Made by a program: the position numbers and the translations under genes. From NCBI GenBank assembly GCA_013003325.1, contig JABDJU010000314.1, positions 1-5,590 on the forward strand: a stretch of DNA of 5,590 nt, given 5' to 3'. Of this stretch, positions 1-5,590 are shown in pieces. The notes under the pieces were generated by a model that worked only from the letters and a program-made list of their open reading frames with translations, had not been told where the DNA came from and searched no databases. Position 1 is the stretch's first letter; every line of letters starts with the position of its first letter. Source of the stretch: Acidimicrobiales bacterium. Its GTDB lineage: Bacteria > Actinomycetota > Acidimicrobiia > Acidimicrobiales > SZUA-35.

Positions 1-321
1 GGCATTACCAAGGCGTCGCTCGCCACCGACAGCTGGCTGTCGGCAGCCTCGTTCCAAGAGACCACCCGTGTTCTCACCGAGGCGGCGATCGAAGGTCGCT
101 CCGACTCCATGGTCGGGCTCAAGGAGAACATCATCATCGGGAAGTTGATCCCGGCCGGAACCGGTCTGATGCGGCACCGCAACGTAGGCACCGAGGCTCC
201 CGATCATGAGCCGATGGCGTTCTACAGCAGCGGTGAAGAAGACGTCTCCGACTTCCTCGCCCAGAAGAACCGCGAGGTCGAAGGGGCTACGGCTGGTGGC
301 TACGCCGATCGCATCGGCTGA
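1..321 (+). CDS. rpoC: DNA-directed RNA polymerase subunit beta' (C-terminal 106 residues, 5' end outside window)
   Basis: RpoC is the largest core subunit of RNA polymerase and forms part of the catalytic cleft in the cytoplasm. The window opens in frame within the conserved C-terminal region: GITKASLATDSWLSAASFQE, then TTRVLTEAAIEGR (about residues 21-33 of the visible part), then the GLKENIIIGKLIPAGTG block (about 39-55). These are hallmark RpoC segments found across bacteria. The frame is open from base 1 and ends at TGA 319-321. The tail after the last conserved block is rich in Glu, Asp and Gly, as is usual for this variable end. A gene call starting at the ATG at 109 would be a mistake, because the conserved protein clearly runs through from upstream. 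A hairpin 30 bases downstream is the likely end of the rpoBC transcript. Confidence 0.97.
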   Translation, partial: GITKASLATDSWLSAASFQETTRVLTEAAIEGRSDSMVGLKENIIIGKLIPAGTGLMRHRNVGTEAPDHEPMAFYSSGEEDVSDFLAQKNREVEGATAGGYADRIG

Positions 322-351
322 CCACTGAAACATCAATAAACGCAGCGTCGT

Positions 352-386
352 CGCCGCCACCTGGATGTGACATCGAGGTGGCGGTG
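352..386 (+). terminator. Strong hairpin after rpoC, probable transcription terminator
   Basis: The arms CCGCCACCT (354-362) and AGGTGGCGG (376-384) are perfect 9-bp complements. The stem extends outward by a G-T pair (353/385) and a C-G pair (352/386). Inside a G-G mismatch (363/375), GATG (364-367) pairs with CATC (371-374) around the 3-base loop TGA. It begins 30 bases after the rpoC stop codon. No T tract follows, which is common for actinobacterial terminators but weakens the call. It could instead be an operator or an RNA element, because it lies directly upstream of the next gene and overlaps that gene's candidate -35 box. Confidence 0.55.
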
Positions 387-403
387 TCGCGTACGCTCAT
401 CAA
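367..403 (+). promoter_or_regulatory. Candidate promoter for a leaderless aminotransferase transcript
   Basis: TACGCT at 392-397 fits the TANNNT -10 pattern of actinobacterial housekeeping promoters. GTGACA at 367-372 differs from the TTGACA -35 consensus at one base, with a 19-base spacer, slightly long. Counting 6-7 bases from the -10 box puts the transcription start at 403-404, on the A of the ATG. There is no Shine-Dalgarno-like sequence before this ATG, which agrees with leaderless translation, a frequent mode in actinobacteria. The assignment is by eye and inferred. Confidence 0.4.
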
Positions 404-1576
404 ATGACCCGCCGCCCATTCCTTGCCTCCCGGTTGCAGGGATTCGGCACCACGATCTTCGCCGAGATGTCCGCCCTGGCGGCTCAGACCGGGGCTCTGA
501 ATCTTGGGCAAGGCTTTCCTGACTCCGACGGGCCCGACGAGGTGAAGCAGGTCGCGATCGACTCGATCTTCGCCGGCGTGAACCAGTACCCGCCGGGACC
601 GGGGACGATGGACCTCAGGCGGGCCATCGGCGAGCATCAGAAACGCTTCTACGGGATCGACCTCGACCCTACCGACGAAGTACTGGTGACCGCCGGTGCC
701 ACTGAGGCCCTGGCAGCGTCGTACCTGGGGTTGTGCGAGGTAGGGGACGAGGTGGTTGCCTTCGACCCCACCTACGACTCCTATGCGGCCGGTATCTCGA
801 TGGCTGGTGCGGTGCTGAAGCCGGTTCCGCTTCTCCCCCAGGATGACGGCTCGTTCGGTTTCGACGACGAGGAACTACGCCGGGCGTTCTCGCCCAAGAC
901 GCGCCTGTTGATGCTGAACACCCCCCACAACCCAACCGGCAAGGTCTTCAACCGATCTGAACTTCAGCTTCTCGCCGAGCTCTGTCAAGAACACGACGTG
1001 ATCGCAGTGGTCGACGAGGTCTACGAGCACATGGTGTTCTCCGGCACCCACGTCCCGTTGGCGACCCTGCCGGGAATGGCCGAACGAACCATCAGCATCG
1101 GGTCGGCAGGCAAGATGTTCAGCTTCACAGGCTGGAAGGTGGGTTGGGCCACCGGACCGGCTCCCATCGTCTCGGCCATCCGCACCGCCAAGCAGTTTCT
1201 CACGTTCGTCAACGGAGCCCCGTTCCAGCCTGCGGTCGCAGTGGGCCTCCGCCTCGGCGACGACTACTTCGCCACCCTCGGGCAGCAAATGGCGGACAAG
1301 AAAGACCTGCTGTGCGACAAGCTAGATCAAGCCGGCTTCACGGTCCTCGAACCCGAGGGAACCTACTTCGTCACCGCCGATATCTCACCGGTTACCGCCA
1401 AGAAGTCGGTCGAGTTCTGTTTGGCACTGCCCGAAGAAGCGGGGGTCGTGGCCGTGCCATGCTCGGTCTTCTACCAGGACGACCGACTCGGTGAACGGCA
1501 CATTCGATTCTGCTTCGCCAAGTCCGACGCCTTCCTGGCCGAGGCCGGCGAACGGCTGATTTCGGCCTACGGCTGA
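404..1576 (+). CDS. Class I/II PLP-dependent aminotransferase (DapC / kynurenine aminotransferase-like)
   Basis: This 390-residue cytoplasmic enzyme of PLP fold type I transfers an amino group between an amino acid and a 2-oxo acid. Visible motifs in order are LGQGFPD (34-40), NQYPPGPG (60-67, substrate and dimer contact), AGATEA (97-102, phosphate-binding turn), HNPTG with Asn176, Asp204 in VVDEVYEH (pairs with the pyridine nitrogen) with Tyr207, the SAGK motif with Lys237 as the Schiff-base lysine, and Arg368 in HIRFCF, which should bind the substrate carboxylate. All key residues are present and the length is normal for the family. As I recall it, the overall pattern resembles mycobacterial DapC (N-succinyldiaminopimelate aminotransferase, lysine and peptidoglycan precursor synthesis). 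Related enzymes act on kynurenine, glutamine or methionine, so the substrate is not fixed by sequence. ATG 404 is the only reasonable start: the frame has a stop at 368 and no ATG, GTG or TTG in between. Confidence 0.93.
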   Translation: MTRRPFLASRLQGFGTTIFAEMSALAAQTGALNLGQGFPDSDGPDEVKQVAIDSIFAGVNQYPPGPGTMDLRRAIGEHQKRFYGIDLDPTDEVLVTAGATEALAASYLGLCEVGDEVVAFDPTYDSYAAGISMAGAVLKPVPLLPQDDGSFGFDDEELRRAFSPKTRLLMLNTPHNPTGKVFNRSELQLLAELCQEHDVIAVVDEVYEHMVFSGTHVPLATLPGMAERTISIGSAGKMFSFTGWKVGWATGPAPIVSAIRTAKQFLTFVNGAPFQPAVAVGLRLGDDYFATLGQQMADKKDLLCDKLDQAGFTVLEPEGTYFVTADISPVTAKKSVEFCLALPEEAGVVAVPCSVFYQDDRLGERHIRFCFAKSDAFLAEAGERLISAYG

Positions 1577-1608
1577 CGACGCGGGTCGCTTTGGCCCGTC
1601 CCATTGGT

Positions 1609-1626
1609 CACGGCGCGATCGCTGTG
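1609..1626 (+). terminator. Weak hairpin between the aminotransferase and coxS
   Basis: CACGGCG (1609-1615) can pair with CGCTGTG (1620-1626) around the loop CGAT, giving seven pairs of which one is G-T. It lies 32 bases after the aminotransferase stop. No T run follows. A second, poorer fold (GAC..GGGT with GGCCC.GTC, 1578-1600) lies just before it. Either may weaken read-through from the aminotransferase into the cox genes, but short GC hairpins like this arise easily by chance in GC-rich DNA. Confidence 0.22.
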
Positions 1627-1660
1627 GAAGACTCGCGATGTTACAGATGTCACCGATAAC

Positions 1661-1673
1661 AAAAAGGGGGATC
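1661..1673 (+). promoter_or_regulatory. Ribosome binding site that sets the coxS start at 1674
   Basis: The purine run AAAAAGGGGG (1661-1670) lies 3 bases before ATG 1674. The AAGG core within it is at a usable distance of about 6 bases. An earlier in-frame ATG at 1638 has no such sequence and would add 12 residues unlike the family N-terminus. An ATG at 1686 is too far from the run. Confidence 0.65.
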
Positions 1674-2126
1674 ATGCAGATCCAGATGAATGTGAACGGC
1701 ACCGACCGTTCAGCCGACATCGAAGCGCGAACGTTGCTCGTCCATTTCCTACGCGAGGACCTCGGGCTGACCGGCACCAACATTGGCTGCGACACGTCGT
1801 CGTGCGGGGCGTGCACGATCCATGTGAACGGTGAGTCCGTCAAGTCGTGCACGATGCTGGCGGTTCAGGCCGACGGGCAAACCGTCACCACCATCGAGGG
1901 TCTCGCCTCCGGTGGCGAAATGCACCCGATGCAGACGAGTTTCATGGAGAACCACGGTCTCCAGTGCGGCTACTGCACTCCCGGCATGGTGATGGCCAGC
2001 GTGTCGCTCCTCAATGAGAATCCGAACCCGACCGAGCACGAGGTTCGCGAGGGGCTGGAAGGCAACCTCTGTCGCTGTACCGGATACCACAACATCGTCA
2101 AAGCCGTCCTGGCTGCGGCGGAGTAG
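1674..2126 (+). CDS. coxS: Molybdenum hydroxylase small subunit, two [2Fe-2S] clusters (CoxS-like)
   Basis: This 150-residue electron-transfer subunit carries electrons from the molybdenum site in the large subunit to FAD in the medium subunit. The N-terminal half is a plant-ferredoxin-type domain with Cys39, Cys44, Cys47 and Cys59 (GCDTSSCGACTIHVNG and following). The C-terminal half is the four-helix [2Fe-2S] domain with Cys98 and Cys101 (LQCGYCTPGM) and Cys133 and Cys135 (NLCRCTGYHNI). All eight ligands are present. Gln97, next to the first helical-domain ligand, is the residue that approaches the molybdopterin in related enzymes. The length is close to that of CoxS and other family members (about 150-170). 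It has no signal peptide, so the enzyme is cytoplasmic. It is the first gene of the operon; coxL starts 11 bases after its stop. Small subunits of this family are alike, so this subunit alone does not identify the substrate. Confidence 0.95.
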   Translation: MQIQMNVNGTDRSADIEARTLLVHFLREDLGLTGTNIGCDTSSCGACTIHVNGESVKSCTMLAVQADGQTVTTIEGLASGGEMHPMQTSFMENHGLQCGYCTPGMVMASVSLLNENPNPTEHEVREGLEGNLCRCTGYHNIVKAVLAAAE

Positions 2127-2130
2127 GGAG
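2125..2130 (+). promoter_or_regulatory. Ribosome binding site for coxL
   Basis: AGGGAG overlaps the coxS stop codon and lies 7 bases before ATG 2138, an ideal spacing. It supports 2138 over the in-frame ATG at 2150 and suggests translation of coxL is linked to that of coxS. Confidence 0.75.
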
Positions 2131-2137
2131 AAACGTC

Positions 2138-4507
2138 ATGACAGCAGTGATGGGGACTCCCCGAATCCGCAAAGAAGATCCGAAACTCCTCACCGGTGAG
2201 GGCAAGTACGTCGACGACATTCAGGTCGCTGGCCAGCTGTGGATGGGCATGGTTCGCTCTCCCTTCGCCCACGCCAAGGTGAATGGCATCGAGACCGACG
2301 AGGCAAAGAGCATGCCCGGCGTACATGCGGTGTACACCGGCGGCGAGTTGATGGACATGGGCCTTTGGGTCGCGCCGCTTCCGTGCGCGTGGCCGGTCAC
2401 CCCGGACATGGTCAACCCCGAGCATTATCCGGTGGGAACCGGCGAGGTTCACCATGTCGGTGAGATCGTGGCCGTCGTGCTCGCCGACACTCGCTATCAG
2501 GCAACGGACGCGGTGGAGAAGGTCGAGGTCGACTACGAAGAGCTCCCGGCGGTCGGGAGCATCCAGGCCGCCATGGCTGACACAGCGACCGCCCACAGCG
2601 ACCACGACACCAACAAGGCGTTCACCTGGGCGCTCGAGCCGAATCCCGATGCGCTCAACGATGCCTTCGCTAACGCTGCGCATACGGTCACCGGCGAATT
2701 TGTTCAGCAGCGCCTCATCCCGTCGGCCATGGAGCCACGCGGTGTCCTGGCGGTGCCCTCACCTGCAGGGGGAGAGGTCACCCTCTACAGCGCCACCCAG
2801 GTGCCTCACATCCTGAAGGTCATGATGGCGGCAACCACCGGCATCAGCGAAGCCAAGATCCGGGTGATCGCTCCTGCAGTGGGCGGCGGATTCGGGGCGA
2901 AGCTCAACATCAACCCGGACGAGTCGCTGGCCCTCACACTGGCCAACAAGCTCGGCCGTCCGGTGCGCTGGACCGAGACCCGCACCGAGGCAGCGTTCTC
3001 CACCCACCAGGGCCGGGCTCAGCAACAGAAGATCGAGGTTGCTGCCGACGGCGACGGCAAGATCCTCGGTGTGCGGGTCCACCTCGACGCCGACATGGGT
3101 GCCTACATGATGCTGATCACGCCGGGCGTCCCGCTGCTGGGGAGCTTCCTCTACACCGGCGTCTACGAGGTTCCCGCCTTCGGGTTCACCTGCGATGGCT
3201 GGTTCACCAACCTCACGCCCACCGACGCGTATCGGGGCGCCGGTCGGCCCGAAGCGTCCTACGCGATCGAGCGTGCCATGGACATGCTGGCGGCCAAGGT
3301 GGGTGTCACGCCCGAAGAGATCCGCCGCCGCAACTATTTGGCCGGGGGAGAGGCGTTCGAGAACCTCGAAGTCGCCTCGACGCTCGTCTTCGACAGTGGC
3401 AACTACAGCCCCAACCTCGACATGGCGTTGGACATGGCCAAGCTGAGCGACCTTCGTGCCGAGCAGCAGCGCCGTCGTGACGCCGGCGAGAGCAAGCAGC
3501 TGGGGATCGGGATGTGCACCTACGTCGAAATCTGTGGCCTCGCTCCCAGCCGGGCGCTGGCCGGGCTGGCCTACGGGGCCGGCGGCTGGGAGGCCGGCAC
3601 GGTTCGTATGCTCCCAACCGGCAAGGTCGAGGTTGTCACCGGCTCCACGCCACACGGCCAGGGCCACGAGACGTCGTGGTCGATGATCGTCGCCGACAAA
3701 TTGGGCGTGGACCCCGACGATGTGGAGGTCTTGCATTCCGATACCGCCATCAGCCCGCTCGGGCTCGACACGTACGGCTCGCGTTCGCTGGCGGTGGGCG
3801 GTGTGGCCATCTCGATGGCCTGTGACAAGGTGATCGACAAGGCCAGGCTCATCGCAGCCCACCAGCTGGAGGCCAACCCGGACGACCTCGAGTTCGAGTT
3901 TGGCCGCTTCGGCGTCAAGGGCTCCCCCGACAAGGGTTTGCTCATCCAGGAGGTGGCCTACGGCGCCTTCACCGCTCACAATCTGCCCGATGGCATGGAG
4001 CCCAACATCAACGAGCAGATGGTGTTCGATCCCCCGAACTTCGCGTTCCCGTTTGGTACTCACATCGCAGTGGTCGAAGTAGACGAATCAACCGGTGAAA
4101 CCACGCTGATCGACTACATCGCAGTCGACGATTGTGGAAACCAGGTGAACCCCCTCATCGTCGAGGGTCAGGTTCACGGCGGCATTGTCCAAGGTGTCGC
4201 CCAGGCCCTCTACGAAGGCGCCGTGTACGACGAAGACGGACAGTGCAAGAACCCGTCGTTCCTCGATTACTTGGTGCCTTCACCCACCGAGGTGCCGTCG
4301 ATTCAAACCGAATTCACCTACACGCCATCGACCTCGAACCCGCTCGGGGTCAAAGGCGTCGGTGAAGCAGGCACGATCGGTTCCGCTGCGGCGGTCATCA
4401 ACGGCATCTGTGATGCCCTCAGTCATCACGGCATCAGCGATATCGAAATGCCGGCCAGCCCGATGCGGGTCTGGAAAGCCATTCAAGACGCAAAGGCAGG
4501 TAACTAA
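2138..4507 (+). CDS. coxL: Molybdenum hydroxylase large subunit, form II CoxL (aerobic CO dehydrogenase-like, xanthine dehydrogenase family)
   Basis: This 789-residue catalytic subunit binds molybdopterin (as the cytosine dinucleotide in characterised relatives) and oxidises the substrate in the cytoplasm with water-derived oxygen. The N-terminal a/b-hammerhead domain begins with RIRKEDPKLLTGEGKYVDD (9-27). The cofactor-binding part contains GGGFGAK (249-255), the active-site loop AYRGAGR (364-370), GQGHET (507-512), YGSRS (546-550), VEGQVHGG (675-682) and GVKGVGEAG with Glu743, the essential base of the family. In form I CO dehydrogenase the loop reads AYRCSFR and its cysteine binds copper; here Gly367 takes that place, so this is form II. 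Activity on CO is unproven for such enzymes, and another small aldehyde, purine or N-heterocycle is equally possible. The length is close to that of CoxL (about 800). The stop codon overlaps the coxM start by one base. Family assignment is firm, substrate is not. Confidence 0.94.
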   Translation: MTAVMGTPRIRKEDPKLLTGEGKYVDDIQVAGQLWMGMVRSPFAHAKVNGIETDEAKSMPGVHAVYTGGELMDMGLWVAPLPCAWPVTPDMVNPEHYPVGTGEVHHVGEIVAVVLADTRYQATDAVEKVEVDYEELPAVGSIQAAMADTATAHSDHDTNKAFTWALEPNPDALNDAFANAAHTVTGEFVQQRLIPSAMEPRGVLAVPSPAGGEVTLYSATQVPHILKVMMAATTGISEAKIRVIAPAVGGGFGAKLNINPDESLALTLANKLGRPVRWTETRTEAAFSTHQGRAQQQKIEVAADGDGKILGVRVHLDADMGAYMMLITPGVPLLGSFLYTGVYEVPAFGFTCDGWFTNLTPTDAYRGAGRPEASYAIERAMDMLAAKVGVTPEEIRRRNYLAGGEAFENLEVASTLVFDSGNYSPNLDMALDMAKLSDLRAEQQRRRDAGESKQLGIGMCTYVEICGLAPSRALAGLAYGAGGWEAGTVRMLPTGKVEVVTGSTPHGQGHETSWSMIVADKLGVDPDDVEVLHSDTAISPLGLDTYGSRSLAVGGVAISMACDKVIDKARLIAAHQLEANPDDLEFEFGRFGVKGSPDKGLLIQEVAYGAFTAHNLPDGMEPNINEQMVFDPPNFAFPFGTHIAVVEVDESTGETTLIDYIAVDDCGNQVNPLIVEGQVHGGIVQGVAQALYEGAVYDEDGQCKNPSFLDYLVPSPTEVPSIQTEFTYTPSTSNPLGVKGVGEAGTIGSAAAVINGICDALSHHGISDIEMPASPMRVWKAIQDAKAGN

Positions 4508-5337
4508 TGATTCCCTCGAGCTTTGACTACGTGGCGGTCGATTCCGCCGACGCTGCGATCGGCGCGCTCACCGAGCACGGCGACGAGGCCAAACTCATGG
4601 CGGGCGGGCACAGCCTGATTCCCTTGATGAAGTTCCGCCTGGCCAACCCCACGGTGGTGATCGACATCGGAAGGGTGAACGACCTGAGCTACATCCGCGA
4701 CGCCGGGGATCATGTAGCCATCGGTGCGTTGACTCGCCACATGGCGGTCGAGACCAGTGATCTCCTGAAGGCAGATGTTCCGCTGCTCGCTCACTGCGCC
4801 TCCCAGGTCGGCGATCCCTCGGTCCGCCATCGTGGCACGATCGGTGGGTCGTTGGCCCACGCCGATGCCGCGTCTGACCTGCCGGCTGCATTGTTGGCGT
4901 TGGGTGGATCGGTGATGGTCAAGGGCCCCAACGGCGAGCGCGAGGTGAAGGCCGATGACCTCTTTGTCGGCTTTCTGGAGAACTCGCTGGCCGATGACGA
5001 GATGATCACTGAGGTACGCGTGCCAAAGGCGACCGGGGCCGGTTGGAGCTATCAGAAGTTCAACCGCCGTGCTCAGGACTGGGCGATCGTCGGTGTTGCT
5101 GCGGTGCTGAACGGCTCGGCTGGCGTGTCCTTGGTCAACATGGCATCTACGCCGCTACGGGCCGCCGGGGTCGAGGAGGCGTTGGCTTCGGGGGCATCTC
5201 ACGCCGACGCCGCGCAGCGGGCGGCCGACGGCGGATCGCCACCCGAAGACCTCAATGGTGATGCGGAATATCGAACCCACCTCGCCAAGGTTCTGGTGCA
5301 GCGAGCACTGACCGAGGCTGAGAGCCGCAAGTCCTAG
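4507..5337 (+). CDS. coxM: Molybdenum hydroxylase FAD-binding medium subunit (CoxM-like)
   Basis: This 276-residue flavoprotein accepts electrons from the [2Fe-2S] clusters of the small subunit and passes them to the final acceptor (a quinone in characterised CO dehydrogenase, NAD+ or another acceptor in relatives). The two FAD pyrophosphate-binding motifs are AGGHS (32-36) and TIGGS (111-115), at the same positions I recall for the Oligotropha CoxM. GALTRH (73-78) and the block YQKFNRRAQDWAIVGVAA (182-199) continue the FAD-binding domain and lead into the CO-dehydrogenase flavoprotein C-terminal domain, which includes STPLRAAG. The length is slightly below the usual 280-290. The start is fixed by the TAATG overlap with the coxL stop, with AGG at 4498-4500 six bases upstream, so translation is probably coupled. 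It is the last gene of the operon, since the next gene is on the other strand. Confidence 0.94.
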   Translation: MIPSSFDYVAVDSADAAIGALTEHGDEAKLMAGGHSLIPLMKFRLANPTVVIDIGRVNDLSYIRDAGDHVAIGALTRHMAVETSDLLKADVPLLAHCASQVGDPSVRHRGTIGGSLAHADAASDLPAALLALGGSVMVKGPNGEREVKADDLFVGFLENSLADDEMITEVRVPKATGAGWSYQKFNRRAQDWAIVGVAAVLNGSAGVSLVNMASTPLRAAGVEEALASGASHADAAQRAADGGSPPEDLNGDAEYRTHLAKVLVQRALTEAESRKS

Positions 5338-5359
5338 GCTCGCAACGAGAGCCAAGCGT

Positions 5360-5393
5360 CTGGGGTCTGGGCCGAAGGGGGTCAGACCCCAGA
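5360..5393. terminator. Hairpin between converging genes, probable shared terminator
   Basis: CTGGGGTCTG (5360-5369) and CAGACCCCAG (5383-5392) are perfect complements. T5359/A5393 adds an eleventh pair, and after a G-G mismatch two more pairs (5356-5357 with 5395-5396) can form. The loop is 13 bases. It lies 22 bases after the coxM stop and 7 bases past the stop of the opposing gene, so it could end transcription from both sides. No clear T tract is seen on either strand. The right arm is also part of the palindrome GGGGTC-A-GACCCC (5378-5390), so a repeat or protein-binding site is the alternative. Confidence 0.6.
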
Positions 5394-5529
5394 GGCGTTC
5401 TATGGGATGCACAGAGGATCGACTGGACCCAGCGGTTCGGTACCGGTGAGCGTCTCGAACGCAAGGTATGTCTCGGTACACGTCAGCTCCGGTAGGACCG
5501 GCCGGTCCCTCCGATCGAGCAGACCCCAG
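5360..5529. repeat. Three copies of the 10-base sequence CAGACCCCAG
   Basis: CAGACCCCAG occurs at 5383-5392 and 5520-5529, and its reverse complement CTGGGGTCTG at 5360-5369. The first two form the hairpin above. The third lies inside the minus-strand coding region. I did not notice further copies elsewhere in the window, though I searched by eye only. Confidence 0.6.
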
Positions 5530-5590
5530 CTGATGATCATCGCCACCCGTTCTTCTGCGCGGTCAGCGGCCGGCGCGTTGTCGTTCCGGT
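5400..5590 (-). CDS. Unrecognised protein, C-terminal 62 residues (5' end outside window)
   Basis: The minus-strand frame read from 5588 downward is open to a TAG at 5402-5400. It has mostly G or C in third codon positions, matching the other genes, and a balanced protein-like composition. The visible part includes AEERVAMIISWGLLDRRDRP (residues 11-30 of the fragment), then LPELTCTETYLAFETLTGTE (32-51), and ends in Leu-Cys-Ile-Pro. There are two cysteines, no clear transmembrane segment and no motif I recognise. The overlapping plus-strand frame is also open but gives a Ser/Arg-rich product typical of an antisense shadow. The gene converges on coxM with 62 bases between the stop codons, and the hairpin between them fits a real gene end. 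No function can be proposed. Confidence 0.6.
   Translation of the reverse strand, partial: RNDNAPAADRAEERVAMIISWGLLDRRDRPVLPELTCTETYLAFETLTGTEPLGPVDPLCIP

Noticed and set aside
1638..1673. Longer coxS starting at ATG 1638
   Set aside because: No ribosome binding site precedes 1638, while a purine-rich one lies just before 1674. The added 12 residues do not resemble the family N-terminus. Leaderless initiation at 1638 cannot be fully excluded.
1577..1673. Promoter for the cox operon in the gap after the aminotransferase
   Set aside because: GATAAC (1655-1660) and TTGGTC (1604-1609) resemble -10 and -35 boxes only weakly and are not correctly spaced with each other or any better partner, so I make no call. 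The operon may have its own promoter here or be read from the aminotransferase.
1970..2683. A 237-codon open frame on the minus strand across the coxS-coxL junction
   Set aside because: It overlaps two well-supported genes and its product has the composition of an antisense shadow and no known motif.
3227..3247. Annotation of the large subunit as a proven CO dehydrogenase (form I)
   Set aside because: The loop AYRGAGR lacks the copper-binding Cys, and the gene order S-L-M is that of form II, for which CO oxidation is not established.
2759..4063. A 434-codon open frame on the minus strand, antisense to coxL
   Set aside because: It lies wholly within coxL, whose motifs are unmistakable. The product is rich in His, Asp, Gly, Val and Arg with no recognisable domain, as expected when GC-rich codons are read on the opposite strand.
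5407..5590. Plus-strand open frame starting at ATG 5407
   Set aside because: The product is dominated by Ser and Arg, has no ribosome binding site, and overlaps a minus-strand frame with much better coding character.

Overview
This window looks like an ordinary chromosomal stretch of a high-GC Gram-positive, most likely an actinobacterium and perhaps of the Acidimicrobiia type. The evidence is a GC-rich third codon position throughout, an RpoC C-terminus of ordinary bacterial form, an aminotransferase resembling mycobacterial DapC (recalled, not aligned), and an apparently leaderless start for that aminotransferase. The lineage is inferred; there is no rRNA or other marker here to settle it.

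Layout: (1) 1-321, the 3' end of rpoC, the beta' subunit of RNA polymerase. (2) 322-403, a short gap with a strong hairpin that probably ends rpoC transcription and overlaps a candidate promoter for the next gene. (3) 404-1576, a complete class I/II PLP-dependent aminotransferase. (4) 1577-1673, a gap with only weak hairpins and a purine-rich ribosome binding site. (5) 1674-5337, a compact three-gene operon coding for a molybdenum hydroxylase of the xanthine dehydrogenase / aerobic CO dehydrogenase family, in the order small [2Fe-2S] subunit, large molybdopterin subunit, medium FAD subunit (coxS-coxL-coxM). (6) 5338-5399, a hairpin between converging genes. (7) 5400-5590, the C-terminal part of an unrecognised minus-strand gene that runs off the window.

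The three Cox-like subunits should form a cytoplasmic heterohexamer (LMS)2. The substrate is oxidised at the molybdenum site in CoxL, electrons pass through two [2Fe-2S] clusters in CoxS, and they leave through FAD in CoxM. The CoxL active-site loop reads AYRGAGR, not the AYRCSFR of proven (form I) CO dehydrogenases. The cysteine that ligates copper is therefore absent, and both this and the S-L-M order mark a form II enzyme whose substrate is not established. I would not annotate it as a proven CO oxidiser.

I found no mobile element, CRISPR array, RNA gene or clearly new system. The points most worth a second look are the form II active site, the promoter and hairpin layout between rpoC and the aminotransferase, and a 10-base sequence present three times within 170 bases at the 3' end.
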